The notes: generated by a model from the sequence alone, not told the origin. 64,000 bases of DNA from Aurantimonas sp036549475 (GCF_036549475.1 NZ_JAZHLI010000004.1:62001-126000), one strand, 5' to 3'; counted from the stretch's first letter, positions 16,229 to 25,363 are shown. Numbers and translations: made by a program.

Positions 16229-17110
16229 TCAACCATAGTGCACCCGGCGTTCCACATAGCGGAACTGCACCGCCGTCAGGGCGATGACGATCGCCATCAG
16301 GATCACTGACTGGGCCGCCGAACTGCCGAGGTTGAGATTCACGAAGCCGTCGACATAGACCTTGTAGACCAGCGTTTCGGTCGCCCGCGCCGGCCCGCCG
16401 GCGGTGACGGAATCGATGATGCCGAAGGTGTCGAAGAAGGCGTAGACCGTGTTGACGACCAGGAGGAAGAAGGTGGTCGGCGCGATCAGCGGGAAAACGA
16501 TGGTCCAGAAGCGCTTGGTGGAACCGGCGCCGTCGATCGCCGCGGCCTCGGTCAGCGATTTCGGGATCGACTGCAGCGCCGCCACGAAGAACAGGAAATT
16601 GTAGCTGATCTGCTTCCAGGCCGCGGCCACCACCACCAGCAGCATGGCCTGGTCGCCGTTCAGCAGCGGATCCCAGTCATAGCCGTTGCGCCGCAGCATG
16701 TAGGCGAAGGTGCCCATGGCCGGGTTGAACATGAACAGCCACAGCATGCCGGCGACGGCCGGGGCCACCGCATAGGGCCAGATCAGCAGCGTGCGGTAGA
16801 AACCCTTGCCGCGCGTCACCTTCTCGGCTGCCGAGGCGAGCAGCAGCGCCAGGGACATGGCGAGGAGGGCGGTCGAGATCGAGAAGACCGCGCTCACCTT
16901 CACGGCGTTGAGATAGCTGGGGTCGTCCAGCACCGACCGGAAATTGGCGAGGCCGACGAATGTCGTCTTCAGCCCGAACGGGTCCTGCCGCAGCACCGAC
17001 TGGAAGAGCGCCTGGCTTGCCGGCCAGTAGAAGAACACCAGGGTGATCGCCACCTGCGGCGCGAGCAGCAGATAGGGCAGCCACTTGTTGGGAAAGACGG
17101 CTTTCGACAC
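16229..17110 (-). CDS. ugpA: sn-glycerol-3-phosphate ABC transporter, permease UgpA
   Basis: 293 residues, six predicted membrane segments, EAA loop SLTEAAAIDGAGSTKRFW. The N-terminus with NKWLPYLLLAPQVAITLVFF is the UgpA/MalF-type start. The initiation codon at 17110 is GTG with no strong ribosome site. It lies 100 bases after ugpB, with a stable stem-loop in between, so its expression is probably lower than that of the binding protein. Confidence 0.95.
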   Translation of the reverse strand: MSKAVFPNKWLPYLLLAPQVAITLVFFYWPASQALFQSVLRQDPFGLKTTFVGLANFRSVLDDPSYLNAVKVSAVFSISTALLAMSLALLLASAAEKVTRGKGFYRTLLIWPYAVAPAVAGMLWLFMFNPAMGTFAYMLRRNGYDWDPLLNGDQAMLLVVVAAAWKQISYNFLFFVAALQSIPKSLTEAAAIDGAGSTKRFWTIVFPLIAPTTFFLLVVNTVYAFFDTFGIIDSVTAGGPARATETLVYKVYVDGFVNLNLGSSAAQSVILMAIVIALTAVQFRYVERRVHYG

Positions 17111-17161
17111 GGCGTCTCTGAAACTGGGTCGCCGCGGCGGGGCGGGGGCGACGGGAAGGAA

Positions 17162-17188
17162 ACGCCGGGCGACCTGGCCGCCCGGCGT
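17162..17188 (-). other. stem-loop between ugpB and ugpA
   Basis: ACGCCGGGCG (17162-17171) and CGCCCGGCGT (17179-17188) form a perfect 10-bp stem with a 7-base loop. It is placed just after the binding-protein gene inside the operon, the usual position of a hairpin that attenuates or stabilises mRNA so the binding protein is made in excess. Confidence 0.6.
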
Positions 17189-17210
17189 CGATGGATGATG
17201 GCGCGGGCGC

Positions 17211-18515
17211 TTACTGCGCTTCGGCGATCGCCTCGTTGCCGAGCTCGACAGCCTTGTCGAGGGCGGTCTGGGCGTCCTGCTGGCCCGACAGCATCAGCTC
17301 GAACTGCTCGTTCTGGATGTCGCGCAGCTGCGGCAGGTTCGGCAGGCGCACGCCCTTGGAGTTCTCGGTCGGCTGCTTGCCCATCATCTGCGTGATCGGC
17401 GTCTCGCGGCCGGGGTTCTCCTGGTAGAAGCCCGATTCCTTGGTCGCGTCATAGGCGGCGGCGGTCACCGGCAGGTAGCCCGAGACCTGGTGCAGGCGCG
17501 ACTGGATCTCGGTCTGGGACAGGAAGTTGAAGAACTCCCCGATGCCCTTGTACTCCTCGTCCGACTTGCCGCCGAAGACCCAGAGGCTGGCGCCGCCCGG
17601 GATGGTGTTCTGCGGGGCGCCTTCGGCATTGGCGTCGTAGGGAAGCTGGCCGATGCCGTAGTTCAGGCCGGACTTGACGATGTCGCCGAGACCGCCGGAG
17701 GATTCCGTCAGGATTCCGCATTCGCCCGACAGGAAGAGCTGCTTGGCTTCCGAGGTGCGGCCGCCGTAGCGGAACACGCCGTCCTTGGCGAGATCGGCGA
17801 TGGCCTGGAAGTGCTCGACATAGAGCGGTGCGTTGATCTTCAGCTCGACGTCGGTGCCGGCCAGGCCGTTCTCGTTCGTGCCGTAGGGCACGTTGTTCCA
17901 GGCCGCGAAGTTCTCCAGGTGGATCCAGGTCAGCCAGGTCGAGGTGTAGCCGCACTCGGCCGCGCCCGATTCCTTGATCGTGCGGGCGGCCTCGAAGACT
18001 TCCTGCCAGGTCTGCGGCGGGCTGTCGACGTCGAGGCCGGCCTTCTCGAAGACGTCCTTGTTGTAATAGAGGATCGGCGAGGACGAATTGTACGGGAAGG
18101 ACAGCATCGTGCCATCCGGCTTGGAATAATAGGCAACGATGCCGGGCAGGTAGTTCGCCTTGTCGAAGCTGTAGCCTGCGGCTTCCAGCACCTCGGCGAC
18201 GGGCATGACGGCGCCCTCGGCGCCCATCATCACGCCGGTGCCGACGTCGAACACCTGGATGATCGCGGGCGGCTGCTGGGCGCGGAAGGCGGCGATGCCG
18301 GCATTCAGCGTCTCCGGATAGGTGCCCTTGAAGACCGGGGTGATCTTGTACTCGTCTTGGCTCTCGTTGAATTCCTTGGCGAGCGTGTCGACGACTTCGT
18401 TGTTGGCGCCGGTCATGGCGTGCCACCACTGCAGCTCGGTCACGGCGAAGGCCTGACTGGCGCCGGCGATCAGCGCGCCCATGGCGACGGCGGCGCCCAG
18501 AATTTTGCGGTTCAT
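17211..18515 (-). CDS. ugpB: sn-glycerol-3-phosphate periplasmic binding protein
   Basis: 434 residues, matching the usual 438 of UgpB. A cleavable Sec signal is visible (MNRKILGAAVAMGALIAGAS, cleavage probably after AFA). The mature protein starts TELQWWHAM, and GGASLWVFGG and the QQPPAIIQVFDVGTG region are typical of UgpB. It binds glycerol-3-phosphate or glycerophosphodiesters for the UgpAE-C permease. Two consecutive ATGs occur (18518, 18515), with GAGGA 4 and 7 bases before them respectively. It is the first gene of the operon, behind a PHO-box-like element. Confidence 0.95.
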   Translation of the reverse strand: MNRKILGAAVAMGALIAGASQAFAVTELQWWHAMTGANNEVVDTLAKEFNESQDEYKITPVFKGTYPETLNAGIAAFRAQQPPAIIQVFDVGTGVMMGAEGAVMPVAEVLEAAGYSFDKANYLPGIVAYYSKPDGTMLSFPYNSSSPILYYNKDVFEKAGLDVDSPPQTWQEVFEAARTIKESGAAECGYTSTWLTWIHLENFAAWNNVPYGTNENGLAGTDVELKINAPLYVEHFQAIADLAKDGVFRYGGRTSEAKQLFLSGECGILTESSGGLGDIVKSGLNYGIGQLPYDANAEGAPQNTIPGGASLWVFGGKSDEEYKGIGEFFNFLSQTEIQSRLHQVSGYLPVTAAAYDATKESGFYQENPGRETPITQMMGKQPTENSKGVRLPNLPQLRDIQNEQFELMLSGQQDAQTALDKAVELGNEAIAEAQ

Positions 18516-18518
18516 CAT

Positions 18519-18867
18519 GTGTTCCTCACCCTTGATGCGACTCTCGGGCCCTGTTGCCGAGCTCGTTGCAAGCCGCTTGTCTAGGAGTGCTTCAAAACCG
18601 CTCCATGACACAAGCATGAAGCTTCGATGACGGTGGAAAATCTGTCGAAAGGCCCGTGAATTCTTGATTCCGGCGCACAGGGTGCGTCTTCGGCGAGGCA
18701 TTGCGGCCCGAAATCATCCCTGGCTCGCGGAGGTCGATGAGCGACGCGGGCGAGGATCGCCTGTCGGCATTTTCAAAGCCGTTCGCAAGGGTTATGGATC
18801 CCTCGCGGCGCGGCCGGGTCCTGAGGAGCGAAGGCCAGCGCTGCGACACGCCATTGGGGAGCCACGC
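18519..18867. other. 349-base intergenic region between ugpB and the alcohol dehydrogenase gene
   Basis: Divergent promoter region. It holds the PHO-box-like element for ugpB (18605-18633). The right part up to 18867 must carry the promoter of the plus-strand dehydrogenase, but I see no convincing -35/-10 pair. No small gene with a ribosome site was recognised. Confidence 0.6.
18605..18633 (-). promoter_or_regulatory. PHO-box-like element upstream of ugpB
   Basis: On the minus strand three 7-base half-sites occur at exact 11-base spacing: CCGTCAT (18633-18627), GCTTCAT (18622-18616) and GTGTCAT (18611-18605). The first and third match the PhoB half-site CTGTCAT at 5-6 of 7 positions, the middle one at 4. 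The element ends about 90 bases before the ugpB start. ugp operons are known PhoB targets in proteobacteria. Confidence 0.65.
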
Positions 18868-20001
18868 ATGGCCTTGATCACTTATCTGACGAAGATCCAG
18901 TTCGAGGTTGGCGCCGCCGCGCTTCTGGCCACCGAACTCCACGAGCTCGGCCTCGGCACCCCGATGATCGTTGCCGACAAGGGCATCGTCGCCGCCGGTC
19001 TGGTCGAGCGGGTGCTCGCGGCCGCCGGCCTGCCGGCCGATACCGTGGTCTTCGACGGCACCCCCGAGAACCCGACGGAGGCGGCGGTCCACGCCGCGCT
19101 GGCGCTCTATCGCGAACATGGCTGCGACAGCCTGGTGGCGATCGGCGGCGGCTCGCCCATCGATCTGGCCAAGGCCGTGTCGCTGCTGGCGACCCATCCA
19201 GGACCGCTGGAGCAATATGCGGCGATCCTCGGCGGCATTCCGCGCATCACCGCCGACAAGCCGCCGCTGGTCGCCATGCCGACGACGGCGGGGACCGGCA
19301 GCGAGGTCGGGCGTGCGGCGCTGGTCACGCTGGAGGACGGGCGCAAGCTCGGCTTCATCTCTCCCCACATGATCCCCAGCGTGGCGATCTGCGATCCAGA
19401 ATTGACCTTGGGCCTGCCGCCGGCGCTGACTGCCGCCACCGGCATGGACGCCGTTACCCATTGCATCGAGACCTACCTGTCGCCGCGCTACAATCCGCCG
19501 GCCGAGGCGATCGCGCTGGACGGGCTTGCCCGCGCCATGCGGTGGATCCGCCGCGCCGTCGAACGCGGCGACGACATCACCGCGCGCAGCGAGATGATGA
19601 TGGCGGCGCTGCAGGGGGGCATGACCTTCCAGAAGGGGCTCGGGGCGGTCCACTCGCTGTCGCATCCGCTGGGCGGGCTGAAGAGCGTGCGCCTGCATCA
19701 CGGCACGATCAATGCCATCCTCCTGCCGGCGGTGCTGCGCTACAACGCACCGTCTGCCGAAGCGAAGTACCAGGCCCTCGCCGGTGCGATGGGTCTGGAG
19801 CCGGGCGCCGACCTCGCCGCGGCGATCACCGCGCTGAACCGCGATCTCGGCCTGCCGACGACGCTGTCGGAGATGCAGGTGCCGCGCGAAAGCTTTGCGG
19901 CCGTGGCCGAGGGCGCAGAGAAGGACCATTCGACGGCCACCAATCCGCGGCCGGCGGTCGCTGCCGATTTCCTGCGACTGCTCGAGGAAGCCTGGGCCTG
20001 A
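18868..20001 (+). CDS. iron-containing alcohol dehydrogenase
   Basis: 377-residue group III (Fe-ADH) NAD(P)-dependent dehydrogenase. GGGSPIDLAKA (94-104) is the nucleotide-binding loop and PTTAGTGSEV follows. Metal ligands appear to be D194 and H198 (GMDAVTHCIE), H262 (VHSLSHPLGG) and H278 (HHGT). ATG at 18868 is chosen because GGGGAG lies 6 bases upstream; the frame is open further upstream but has no homology. It is divergent from ugpB. Substrate is unknown; glycerol-related chemistry is tempting from the neighbour but unsupported. Confidence 0.9.
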   Translation: MALITYLTKIQFEVGAAALLATELHELGLGTPMIVADKGIVAAGLVERVLAAAGLPADTVVFDGTPENPTEAAVHAALALYREHGCDSLVAIGGGSPIDLAKAVSLLATHPGPLEQYAAILGGIPRITADKPPLVAMPTTAGTGSEVGRAALVTLEDGRKLGFISPHMIPSVAICDPELTLGLPPALTAATGMDAVTHCIETYLSPRYNPPAEAIALDGLARAMRWIRRAVERGDDITARSEMMMAALQGGMTFQKGLGAVHSLSHPLGGLKSVRLHHGTINAILLPAVLRYNAPSAEAKYQALAGAMGLEPGADLAAAITALNRDLGLPTTLSEMQVPRESFAAVAEGAEKDHSTATNPRPAVAADFLRLLEEAWA

Positions 20002-20043
20002 GGCGAACGTCGGCCGGCTCCGGTCAGGGGCGGGGTATCAGAT

Positions 20044-20074
20044 CCGAGGCCGGGCGACAGCCGCCCGGCCTCGG
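20044..20074. terminator. bidirectional terminator between convergent genes
   Basis: CCGAGGCCGGGCG (20044-20056) and CGCCCGGCCTCGG (20062-20074) form a perfect 13-bp stem with loop ACAGC. It lies between the alcohol dehydrogenase and helicase genes, which converge here. Confidence 0.75.
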
Positions 20075-20088
20075 TGTCGTTCGGGGTG

Positions 20089-21843
20089 TCAGGCGTTCGG
20101 CTTGGGCCTGGGGCGGCGCGGCTTGGCGCTGCCCGGGCCGGTGCCGCCCTTGCGGTTGAACGGCTTCTTGCCGCCCGGCTTGCCGAAGCCGCCCTTGCGG
20201 TCGAAGTCGCCGCCCCCCGGCGCCGCCGTGGTGGAGATGGTGATGTCGTCGCCGTCGCTGACTTCGGCGGCATCGGCAAAGCGCCTGGCGACGCTCTCGG
20301 AAATCTCGAACTTTGTCTCCCGGTCGAAGATCTTGATCATCCCGATCTCCTGCCGGGTGATCTTGCCGCGCCGGCACAGCAGCGGCAGGATCCATTTCGG
20401 ATCGGCATTGTTGCGCCGGCCGACATCCATGTGGAACCAGACCATCGGACCGCTGGCCTGCTCGCGCTCCTTGCGGGCGCCACGATCCTTGCCCTCGGAA
20501 AAGTCCTTCCCGGCCTTCGGATCGGGGCCATAGCCCGGATCGAAGACGTCCTCGGGGGCGGGCAGGCGCGAGCGATAGAGCCGCGCGAGCGCCGCTGCCA
20601 CGTTTTCCGGCGTGTGCTGTTCGAGCAGGGTGCGGGCAGCCGCCAGATCTTCCTCGCTCGATTCCTGCGACAGGATCGGGTCGGTCAGCAGCCGGTTCTC
20701 GTCCAGCTTGCGGATCGCGTCGGCCGAGGGCGTGCCGCCCCATTCCGCCCGGATCCGGGCTTCGGCCAGAAGCCGCTCGGCCTTGCGCCGGCGCGAGATC
20801 GGCACCAGCAGCACCGAGATGCCTTTGCGCCCGGCCCGGCCGGTGCGGCCACTGCGGTGTTGCAGGGTTTCGGCGTCGCTCGGCAGGTCGGCGTGGATGA
20901 CGAGGGCGAGGCCCGGCAGGTCGATGCCGCGCGCCGCCACGTCGGTGGCCACGCACACGCGCGCGCGCCCGTCGCGCAGGGCCTGCATGGCCTGGTTGCG
21001 CTCGGCCTGGCCGAGTTCGCCCGACAGGGTCACTGCCGAGAAGCCGCGTTCCAGAAGGCTCGAGGACAGGTGCCGCACCGCTTCGCGGGTGTTGCAGAAC
21101 ACGATAGCGCTCGGCGCGTCGTTGAAGCGCAGCACGTTGACGACCGCATGTTCGAGCTCGTTCGGCGCGATGCGGATCGCCTTGTATTCGATGTCGGCAT
21201 GGGCGGCGCTGCTGCGCGTCGCCTCGATGCGCAGGGCGTCGCGCTGGTAGCGCTTGGCCATGGTCGAGATGATCTTCGGCAGCGTGGCCGAAAACAGCAA
21301 GGTACGCCGCTCGCGCGGCGTGGCTTCCAGGAGGAACTCCAGATCCTCGCGGAAGCCGAGATTGAGCATCTCGTCGGCCTCGTCGAGGACCAGCGCCTTC
21401 AGGGCCCCGATCTGCAGCGCGCCGCGCTCCAGATGGTCACGCAGCCGGCCCGGCGTGCCGACGACGATGTGCGCGCCCTGCGCCAGCTTGCGCTTTTCGG
21501 CGCGCGGATCCATGCCGCCGACGCAGGTCACGATTTCGGCGCCGGTATTGGCGTAGAGCCAGGACAGTTCGGTCGTCACCTGCATCGCCAGTTCGCGCGT
21601 CGGCGCGACGATCAGCGCCATCGGTGCGCCGGCGGCGCCGAAGCGCTCGGCCTCGCCGAGCAGCGTCGGGGCGATGGCAAGCCCGTACGCGATGGTCTTG
21701 CCCGAACCCGTCTGGGCCGAGACGAGGAGGTCGCGACCCGCCGCCTGCGGCTCCAGGACGGCATCCTGCACCGGGGTCGGGTCGACGTAACCGCGCTCTG
21801 CGAGCGCGTGAGCGAGTGGCGTGCTCGTTGTACGGAACGGCAT
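20089..21843 (-). CDS. deaD: DEAD-box ATP-dependent RNA helicase
   Basis: 584 residues. The full helicase core is present: AQTGSGKT (motif I), PTRELA (Ia), TPGR (Ib), DEAD (II), SAT (III), VFCNTR (IV), ATDVAARGID (V) and HRSGRTGRAG (VI). A C-terminal DbpA/CsdA-type RNA-binding domain follows (about 460-535, with MVWFHMDVGRR), then a Gly/Lys/Arg-rich disordered tail. This is the CsdA/DeaD layout used in ribosome assembly and RNA unwinding in the cold. ATG at 21843 has AAGGA 7 bases upstream. It is divergent from a cold-shock protein gene, which supports the cold role. Confidence 0.93.
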   Translation of the reverse strand: MPFRTTSTPLAHALAERGYVDPTPVQDAVLEPQAAGRDLLVSAQTGSGKTIAYGLAIAPTLLGEAERFGAAGAPMALIVAPTRELAMQVTTELSWLYANTGAEIVTCVGGMDPRAEKRKLAQGAHIVVGTPGRLRDHLERGALQIGALKALVLDEADEMLNLGFREDLEFLLEATPRERRTLLFSATLPKIISTMAKRYQRDALRIEATRSSAAHADIEYKAIRIAPNELEHAVVNVLRFNDAPSAIVFCNTREAVRHLSSSLLERGFSAVTLSGELGQAERNQAMQALRDGRARVCVATDVAARGIDLPGLALVIHADLPSDAETLQHRSGRTGRAGRKGISVLLVPISRRRKAERLLAEARIRAEWGGTPSADAIRKLDENRLLTDPILSQESSEEDLAAARTLLEQHTPENVAAALARLYRSRLPAPEDVFDPGYGPDPKAGKDFSEGKDRGARKEREQASGPMVWFHMDVGRRNNADPKWILPLLCRRGKITRQEIGMIKIFDRETKFEISESVARRFADAAEVSDGDDITISTTAAPGGGDFDRKGGFGKPGGKKPFNRKGGTGPGSAKPRRPRPKPNA

Positions 21844-22161
21844 CTGGTAATCCTTGGGTATCGGCAGTGGCGGCGGCAACGAGCATGCGCGCGAGTGGCT
21901 GCATTTCCGCCCAGCCGCGCTTCCTATTGCACAGGCCGGGCCACGGCTCAACCGAGACGGCACCGGTGACGCCTCGTGCGGTGTCGGCGAACCGGCGTTT
22001 GCTCCGGCTTTTCCCGCCGGATCGCTCACTCGCTGCAGCCTGCCGCAGCGGAATCTCGCCCTGAGGCGCGTCCCGCCGCTTGCATCGCGAGCCATTGCCC
22101 ACCATTCTGTCTCGGCGCGCGGGCGGTATGCCCGGCGCCGACTGGAAAAACAGGTAGTAAA
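21844..22161. other. 318-base divergent region between the helicase gene and cspA
   Basis: It holds both promoters and, presumably, a long 5' leader of cspA as in other cold-shock genes. I could not define a -35/-10 pair or a convincing hairpin from inspection, and saw no small open frame with a ribosome site. Confidence 0.5.
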
Positions 22162-22374
22162 ATGGCTCAGACTGGTACGGTGAAGTTCTTCAACATGGAC
22201 AAGGGCTTCGGCTTCATTAGTCCGGATGCGGGCGGAAGCGATGTGTTCGTGCACATCTCGTCCGTCGAGCGCTCCGGAATGACGTCCCTCACGGAGAATC
22301 AGAAGGTTTCCTTCGACACGGAGCCCGATCCGCGCGGCAAGGGACCCAAGGCGGTCAACATCCAGCCGGCATAA
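22162..22374 (+). CDS. cspA: cold-shock domain protein
   Basis: 70-residue single cold-shock domain. RNP1 KGFGFIS and RNP2 VFVHIS are both intact, and the protein begins GTVKFFN like other CspA proteins. It binds single-stranded RNA and DNA and acts as an RNA chaperone. It stands alone, divergent from the DEAD-box helicase, so the two probably respond together to temperature downshift. The long upstream region suggests post-transcriptional control. Confidence 0.95.
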   Translation: MAQTGTVKFFNMDKGFGFISPDAGGSDVFVHISSVERSGMTSLTENQKVSFDTEPDPRGKGPKAVNIQPA

Positions 22375-22589
22375 TTCGGCCTGCGGGGCGGCAACGTCCG
22401 CTGCCGAACGGCCCGCCGCGAGGCGGTGCCCCGGCACGCCCCGAGGCGCCCCCTGATCGTCCTGCCCGCAGACGGGCCTGATCGCCGCATCGGCCAGCCC
22501 GACGCGATCGCCCGGTTGCCCGCCGCGGGTAGCTGATACATGACCGTGCCGGACCTTCGCATGGCCCGGCACGGCAAAGAGTCCGATCG

Positions 22590-23108
22590 ATGTTCTTCAC
22601 GGCCGACACGCACTTCAACGATCCGCGGGTCCTGCGGATCGACAGGCGTCCCTTTGCCAACCTTGCCGACCATGATGCGGCACTGATCGATCGCTGGAAC
22701 GATATCGTGGGACCGGACGACATCGTCTGGCATCTCGGCGATTTCGCGCGCGGCGATGCCGCCGCCAAAGCCGCTCTTCTGGCTCGCCTCAACGGCCGCA
22801 AGCAGCTCGTCACCGGCAACAACGATAATCTCGACACGCTCGAAGCGCCCGGCTGGGAAACGGTCCAGGCCTATCGCGAACTCACCATCGACGATCACCG
22901 CGTGGTGCTGTGCCATTACGCCTTCCGGACCTGGAACGGCATGGGCAAGGGCGCGATCGACCTGCACGGCCACTCCCACGGGCGGCTGAAGCCGATGACC
23001 CGGCAGTTCGACGTCGGCGTCGATGCCTGGGATTACCGGCCCGTCACGCTCGACGACATGCTGGCGTCGCGGCCGCGCCGCGGCAAGGCGGTCGAACTCA
23101 CACCCTGA
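22590..23108 (+). CDS. small metallophosphoesterase
   Basis: 172 residues with the calcineurin-like metal-binding motifs: TADTHFND (motif I), WHLGDFARGD (II), TGNNDN (III, in place of GNHD), LCHYAF (IV) and LHGHSHG (V). This compact type acts on phosphate esters or nucleotides and is often annotated as a phosphohydrolase of unknown substrate. It is convergent with the sensor kinase gene. Confidence 0.85.
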   Translation: MFFTADTHFNDPRVLRIDRRPFANLADHDAALIDRWNDIVGPDDIVWHLGDFARGDAAAKAALLARLNGRKQLVTGNNDNLDTLEAPGWETVQAYRELTIDDHRVVLCHYAFRTWNGMGKGAIDLHGHSHGRLKPMTRQFDVGVDAWDYRPVTLDDMLASRPRRGKAVELTP

Positions 23109-23112
23109 CGGG

Positions 23113-23132
23113 GCGTGCGTCCGCCGGCACGC
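23113..23132. terminator. possible terminator between convergent genes
   Basis: GCGTGC (23113-23118) pairs with GCACGC (23127-23132), 8-base loop, in the 46-base gap between the metallophosphoesterase and the kinase genes. Confidence 0.4.
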
Positions 23133-23154
23133 ACAGACGGATTGCTACTCCTTA

Positions 23155-24408
23155 TCACACCGCCAGCGGCAGGCGGATGGTCTGGTCGAACCCACCGCCG
23201 GCCCGGTTGGCGACGCTGATCGAGCCGCCGGTCTGGTCGACGATCTCCTTGGCGATGGCCATGCCCAGCCCGGCGCCCGGCTTGAACTGGCGGCGGCCGA
23301 GATCGACCCGGAAGAACGGTTCGAAGGCCCGCCCGATGAGATGCTCGGGAATCCCCGGCCCGTCGTCGGCGAGGCTGACGACAGCCTCGTCGCCGTCGCG
23401 GGCGAGCGCCACGCGGGCGCCGCCGCCATGCATCGCGGCATTGTCGACGAGGTTGCGCAGGGCGCGCTTGACCGCCAGCGGCCGGGCCCGGATCGACAGC
23501 GGCGGTCCGTCGAGGACGGGCGGCTCCACCGGCCGGCCGATCTCGCGCAATTCGCCGATGATCTCGCCGAGCAGGCGGTCGAGCCGCACCGGCTCCAGCG
23601 CGCCGTCGTCCACCTCCTCGCGCACTAGCCGGATGGCGCTGTCGGCGATGCGGTCGAGCTCGGCCAGGTCCTTCAGCCAGACCTCCCGGTCCTCCTCGGG
23701 CAGGAACTCGGCGCGCAGCCGCATCCGCGTCATCGGGGTGCGCAGGTCATGGCCCGCCGCCGCCACCAGGCGCATCCGGCTTTCGACCGCCTCGCGTACC
23801 TGCGCGGTCAGGCGGTTGAGCGCGGCAGCCGTGGCGCGCACCTCGGCCGGCCCGTCCTCCGGCACATGGGCGGGCAGGCCGTCCCGTCCGACGGATGAGA
23901 CCGCCTCGTCCAGAATTCGCAAGGGGCGGGTCATCTTCGTCGCGGCGAAGAGCGAGACGGTGGCGGCGCCGACGACGATCAGCGCCATGCAGAAGACGAA
24001 GACGGGCCAGTTGCGTGGCGGAAAGCCCGGATAGGGCAGATAGGCCCAGCGGCCGGGCGCAAATTCCAGCGCCATCTGCCGGGTACGCGCTTGCGGATCG
24101 CCGACGATCCGCACCGGAATTGCCAGGCCCTTTTCTGCCAGCGCCTCGGCGATGCCGCGCGCGTCGCGCACCCGCCTGTCGTCCTCCTGGACCGGTTCCG
24201 GCCCGACGGCCACCGCGAGCCGCTCGGCGGCCGAGGGATCCTCGGCCAGCACCGTGGCGACGATCCGCACCTCCTCGGCGAAGGTCTCGCGAAAGCTGTC
24301 GCGGTCCGGGCGCTCGAGCATCACGATCGAGACGAGGGCGGCGATCGCCACGACGCCGACGATGGCGAGGATCAGGAGCAGCGCCAGCCGCGAGCGAAGC
24401 GATCTCAT
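23155..24408 (-). CDS. membrane sensor histidine kinase, EnvZ type
   Basis: 417 residues. Membrane segment 1 at about 8-30, a periplasmic sensor of about 120 residues rich in Glu, Asp and Arg, membrane segment 2 at about 150-172, then HAMP, the HisKA H-box GHDLRTPMTRM and the HATPase with N-box LRNLVDNAAMH, DDGPGIPE, EPFFRVD and GAGLGMAIAK. All catalytic boxes are intact. Its ATG overlaps the response regulator stop by 4 bases, so the pair is co-translated. The divergent gene is a Spy/CpxP-like periplasmic protein, which suggests envelope or metal stress as the signal. Confidence 0.92.
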   Translation of the reverse strand: MRSLRSRLALLLILAIVGVVAIAALVSIVMLERPDRDSFRETFAEEVRIVATVLAEDPSAAERLAVAVGPEPVQEDDRRVRDARGIAEALAEKGLAIPVRIVGDPQARTRQMALEFAPGRWAYLPYPGFPPRNWPVFVFCMALIVVGAATVSLFAATKMTRPLRILDEAVSSVGRDGLPAHVPEDGPAEVRATAAALNRLTAQVREAVESRMRLVAAAGHDLRTPMTRMRLRAEFLPEEDREVWLKDLAELDRIADSAIRLVREEVDDGALEPVRLDRLLGEIIGELREIGRPVEPPVLDGPPLSIRARPLAVKRALRNLVDNAAMHGGGARVALARDGDEAVVSLADDGPGIPEHLIGRAFEPFFRVDLGRRQFKPGAGLGMAIAKEIVDQTGGSISVANRAGGGFDQTIRLPLAV

Positions 24409-25148
24409 GGCCGCTCCTCCCCCGGGACGGCCTCGCGCCGTTCCACCCGGGCGGCAAACTGGTAGCCGCCGTTGCGCACGGTCTTGAACAGGCGGAACAC
24501 CCCGCCATCGTTGAACTTGCGGCGCAGCCGGCTCATCGTCACGTCGACCGAGCGGTCGAAGGGGTCGGCCATGCGGCCATGCAGGAGGTCCATCAGGATG
24601 TCGCGGGACAGCACCCGGCCGGGCCGCTCGAGGAAGATCATCAGGAGATCGAACTCGGCACCGGTCAGGACCAGATCTTCGCCCTCCGGACTGGTGGCGA
24701 GACGCCGCTCCGGATCGACGCGGAATCCTTCGAAGACATAGGTGGCCGGCCCGTCGTCGCCCTGGGGCGTCTCGGTGCCGCCGCCGCGGCGCAGCACCGC
24801 GCGGATGCGCGCGGCGAGTTCGCGTGGATTGAACGGCTTGCCCAGATAGTCGTCGGCGCCGATCTCCAGCCCGATGATCCGGTCGACGTCCTCCTTCAGC
24901 GCGGTCAGGAGGATGATGGCGATCTCCGGCCGCCGGTCCTTCATCTCCCGGCAGATGTCGAGGCCCGAGCCGTCGGGCAGCATCACGTCGAGGACGACGA
25001 GGTCGATGCGGGCATCGGCGATCTTCTGCTCGCAGGCCCGGCGGCTGGCGGCGATCGAGCAGCGGAAGCCCTGGCTCTCCAGATATTTGCCGAGCAGGCG
25101 GCCGATCTCGGGGTCGTCGTCTACGACGAGGATGTGGGGCTGGCTCAT
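24405..25148 (-). CDS. response regulator, OmpR family
   Basis: 247 residues: receiver domain (1-120) with acidic pair D10-D11-D12, phospho-acceptor D54 in VVLDVMLPDG, T83 and K105 equivalents; C-terminal winged-helix DNA-binding domain (about 150-240) with RDILMDLLHGR and GGYQFAARV. It is the first gene of the regulator-kinase operon. Phased GCAACAT repeats in the upstream divergent region are candidate binding sites for it. Confidence 0.94.
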   Translation of the reverse strand: MSQPHILVVDDDPEIGRLLGKYLESQGFRCSIAASRRACEQKIADARIDLVVLDVMLPDGSGLDICREMKDRRPEIAIILLTALKEDVDRIIGLEIGADDYLGKPFNPRELAARIRAVLRRGGGTETPQGDDGPATYVFEGFRVDPERRLATSPEGEDLVLTGAEFDLLMIFLERPGRVLSRDILMDLLHGRMADPFDRSVDVTMSRLRRKFNDGGVFRLFKTVRNGGYQFAARVERREAVPGEERP

Positions 25149-25246
25149 TCAGGCTCTCGGCTGGCGGGTCTTGCCCCCATGTGACCCGCGCGGCACGGGG
25201 GATGCGAGGCGTTTCTTGTAACGGCGCGTTGCAGGAACCGCCGCCA

Positions 25247-25316
25247 GCAACATTGCGTAACAAGTTTCCGTGCTGTGGACACGCTTCGCAACATTCCGCC
25301 GCATCCTCGCAACATC
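25247..25316. promoter_or_regulatory. phased GCAACAT repeats, candidate operators of the two-component system
   Basis: GCAACATT at 25247, GCAACATT at 25288 and GCAACATC at 25309 are in direct orientation, spaced 41 and 21 bases, which is close to whole helical turns. An inverted GTTGC lies at 25228-25232. They fill the region between the response-regulator gene and the Spy-like gene. Confidence 0.45.
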
Positions 25317-25363
25317 GGCGCCCTAGCTTCGGTCTCGGCAGTCACCAAGGGAAGGAAATCTCC

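Noticed and set aside
20074..21969. Plus-strand open frame of about 630 codons opposite the helicase
   Set aside because: Shadow of the DEAD-box gene; composition and lack of motifs argue against coding.
22041..22374. A longer cold-shock protein with about 60 extra N-terminal residues
   Set aside because: The frame is open upstream, but CspA proteins begin at the ATG at 22162 and the extension has no conserved features.
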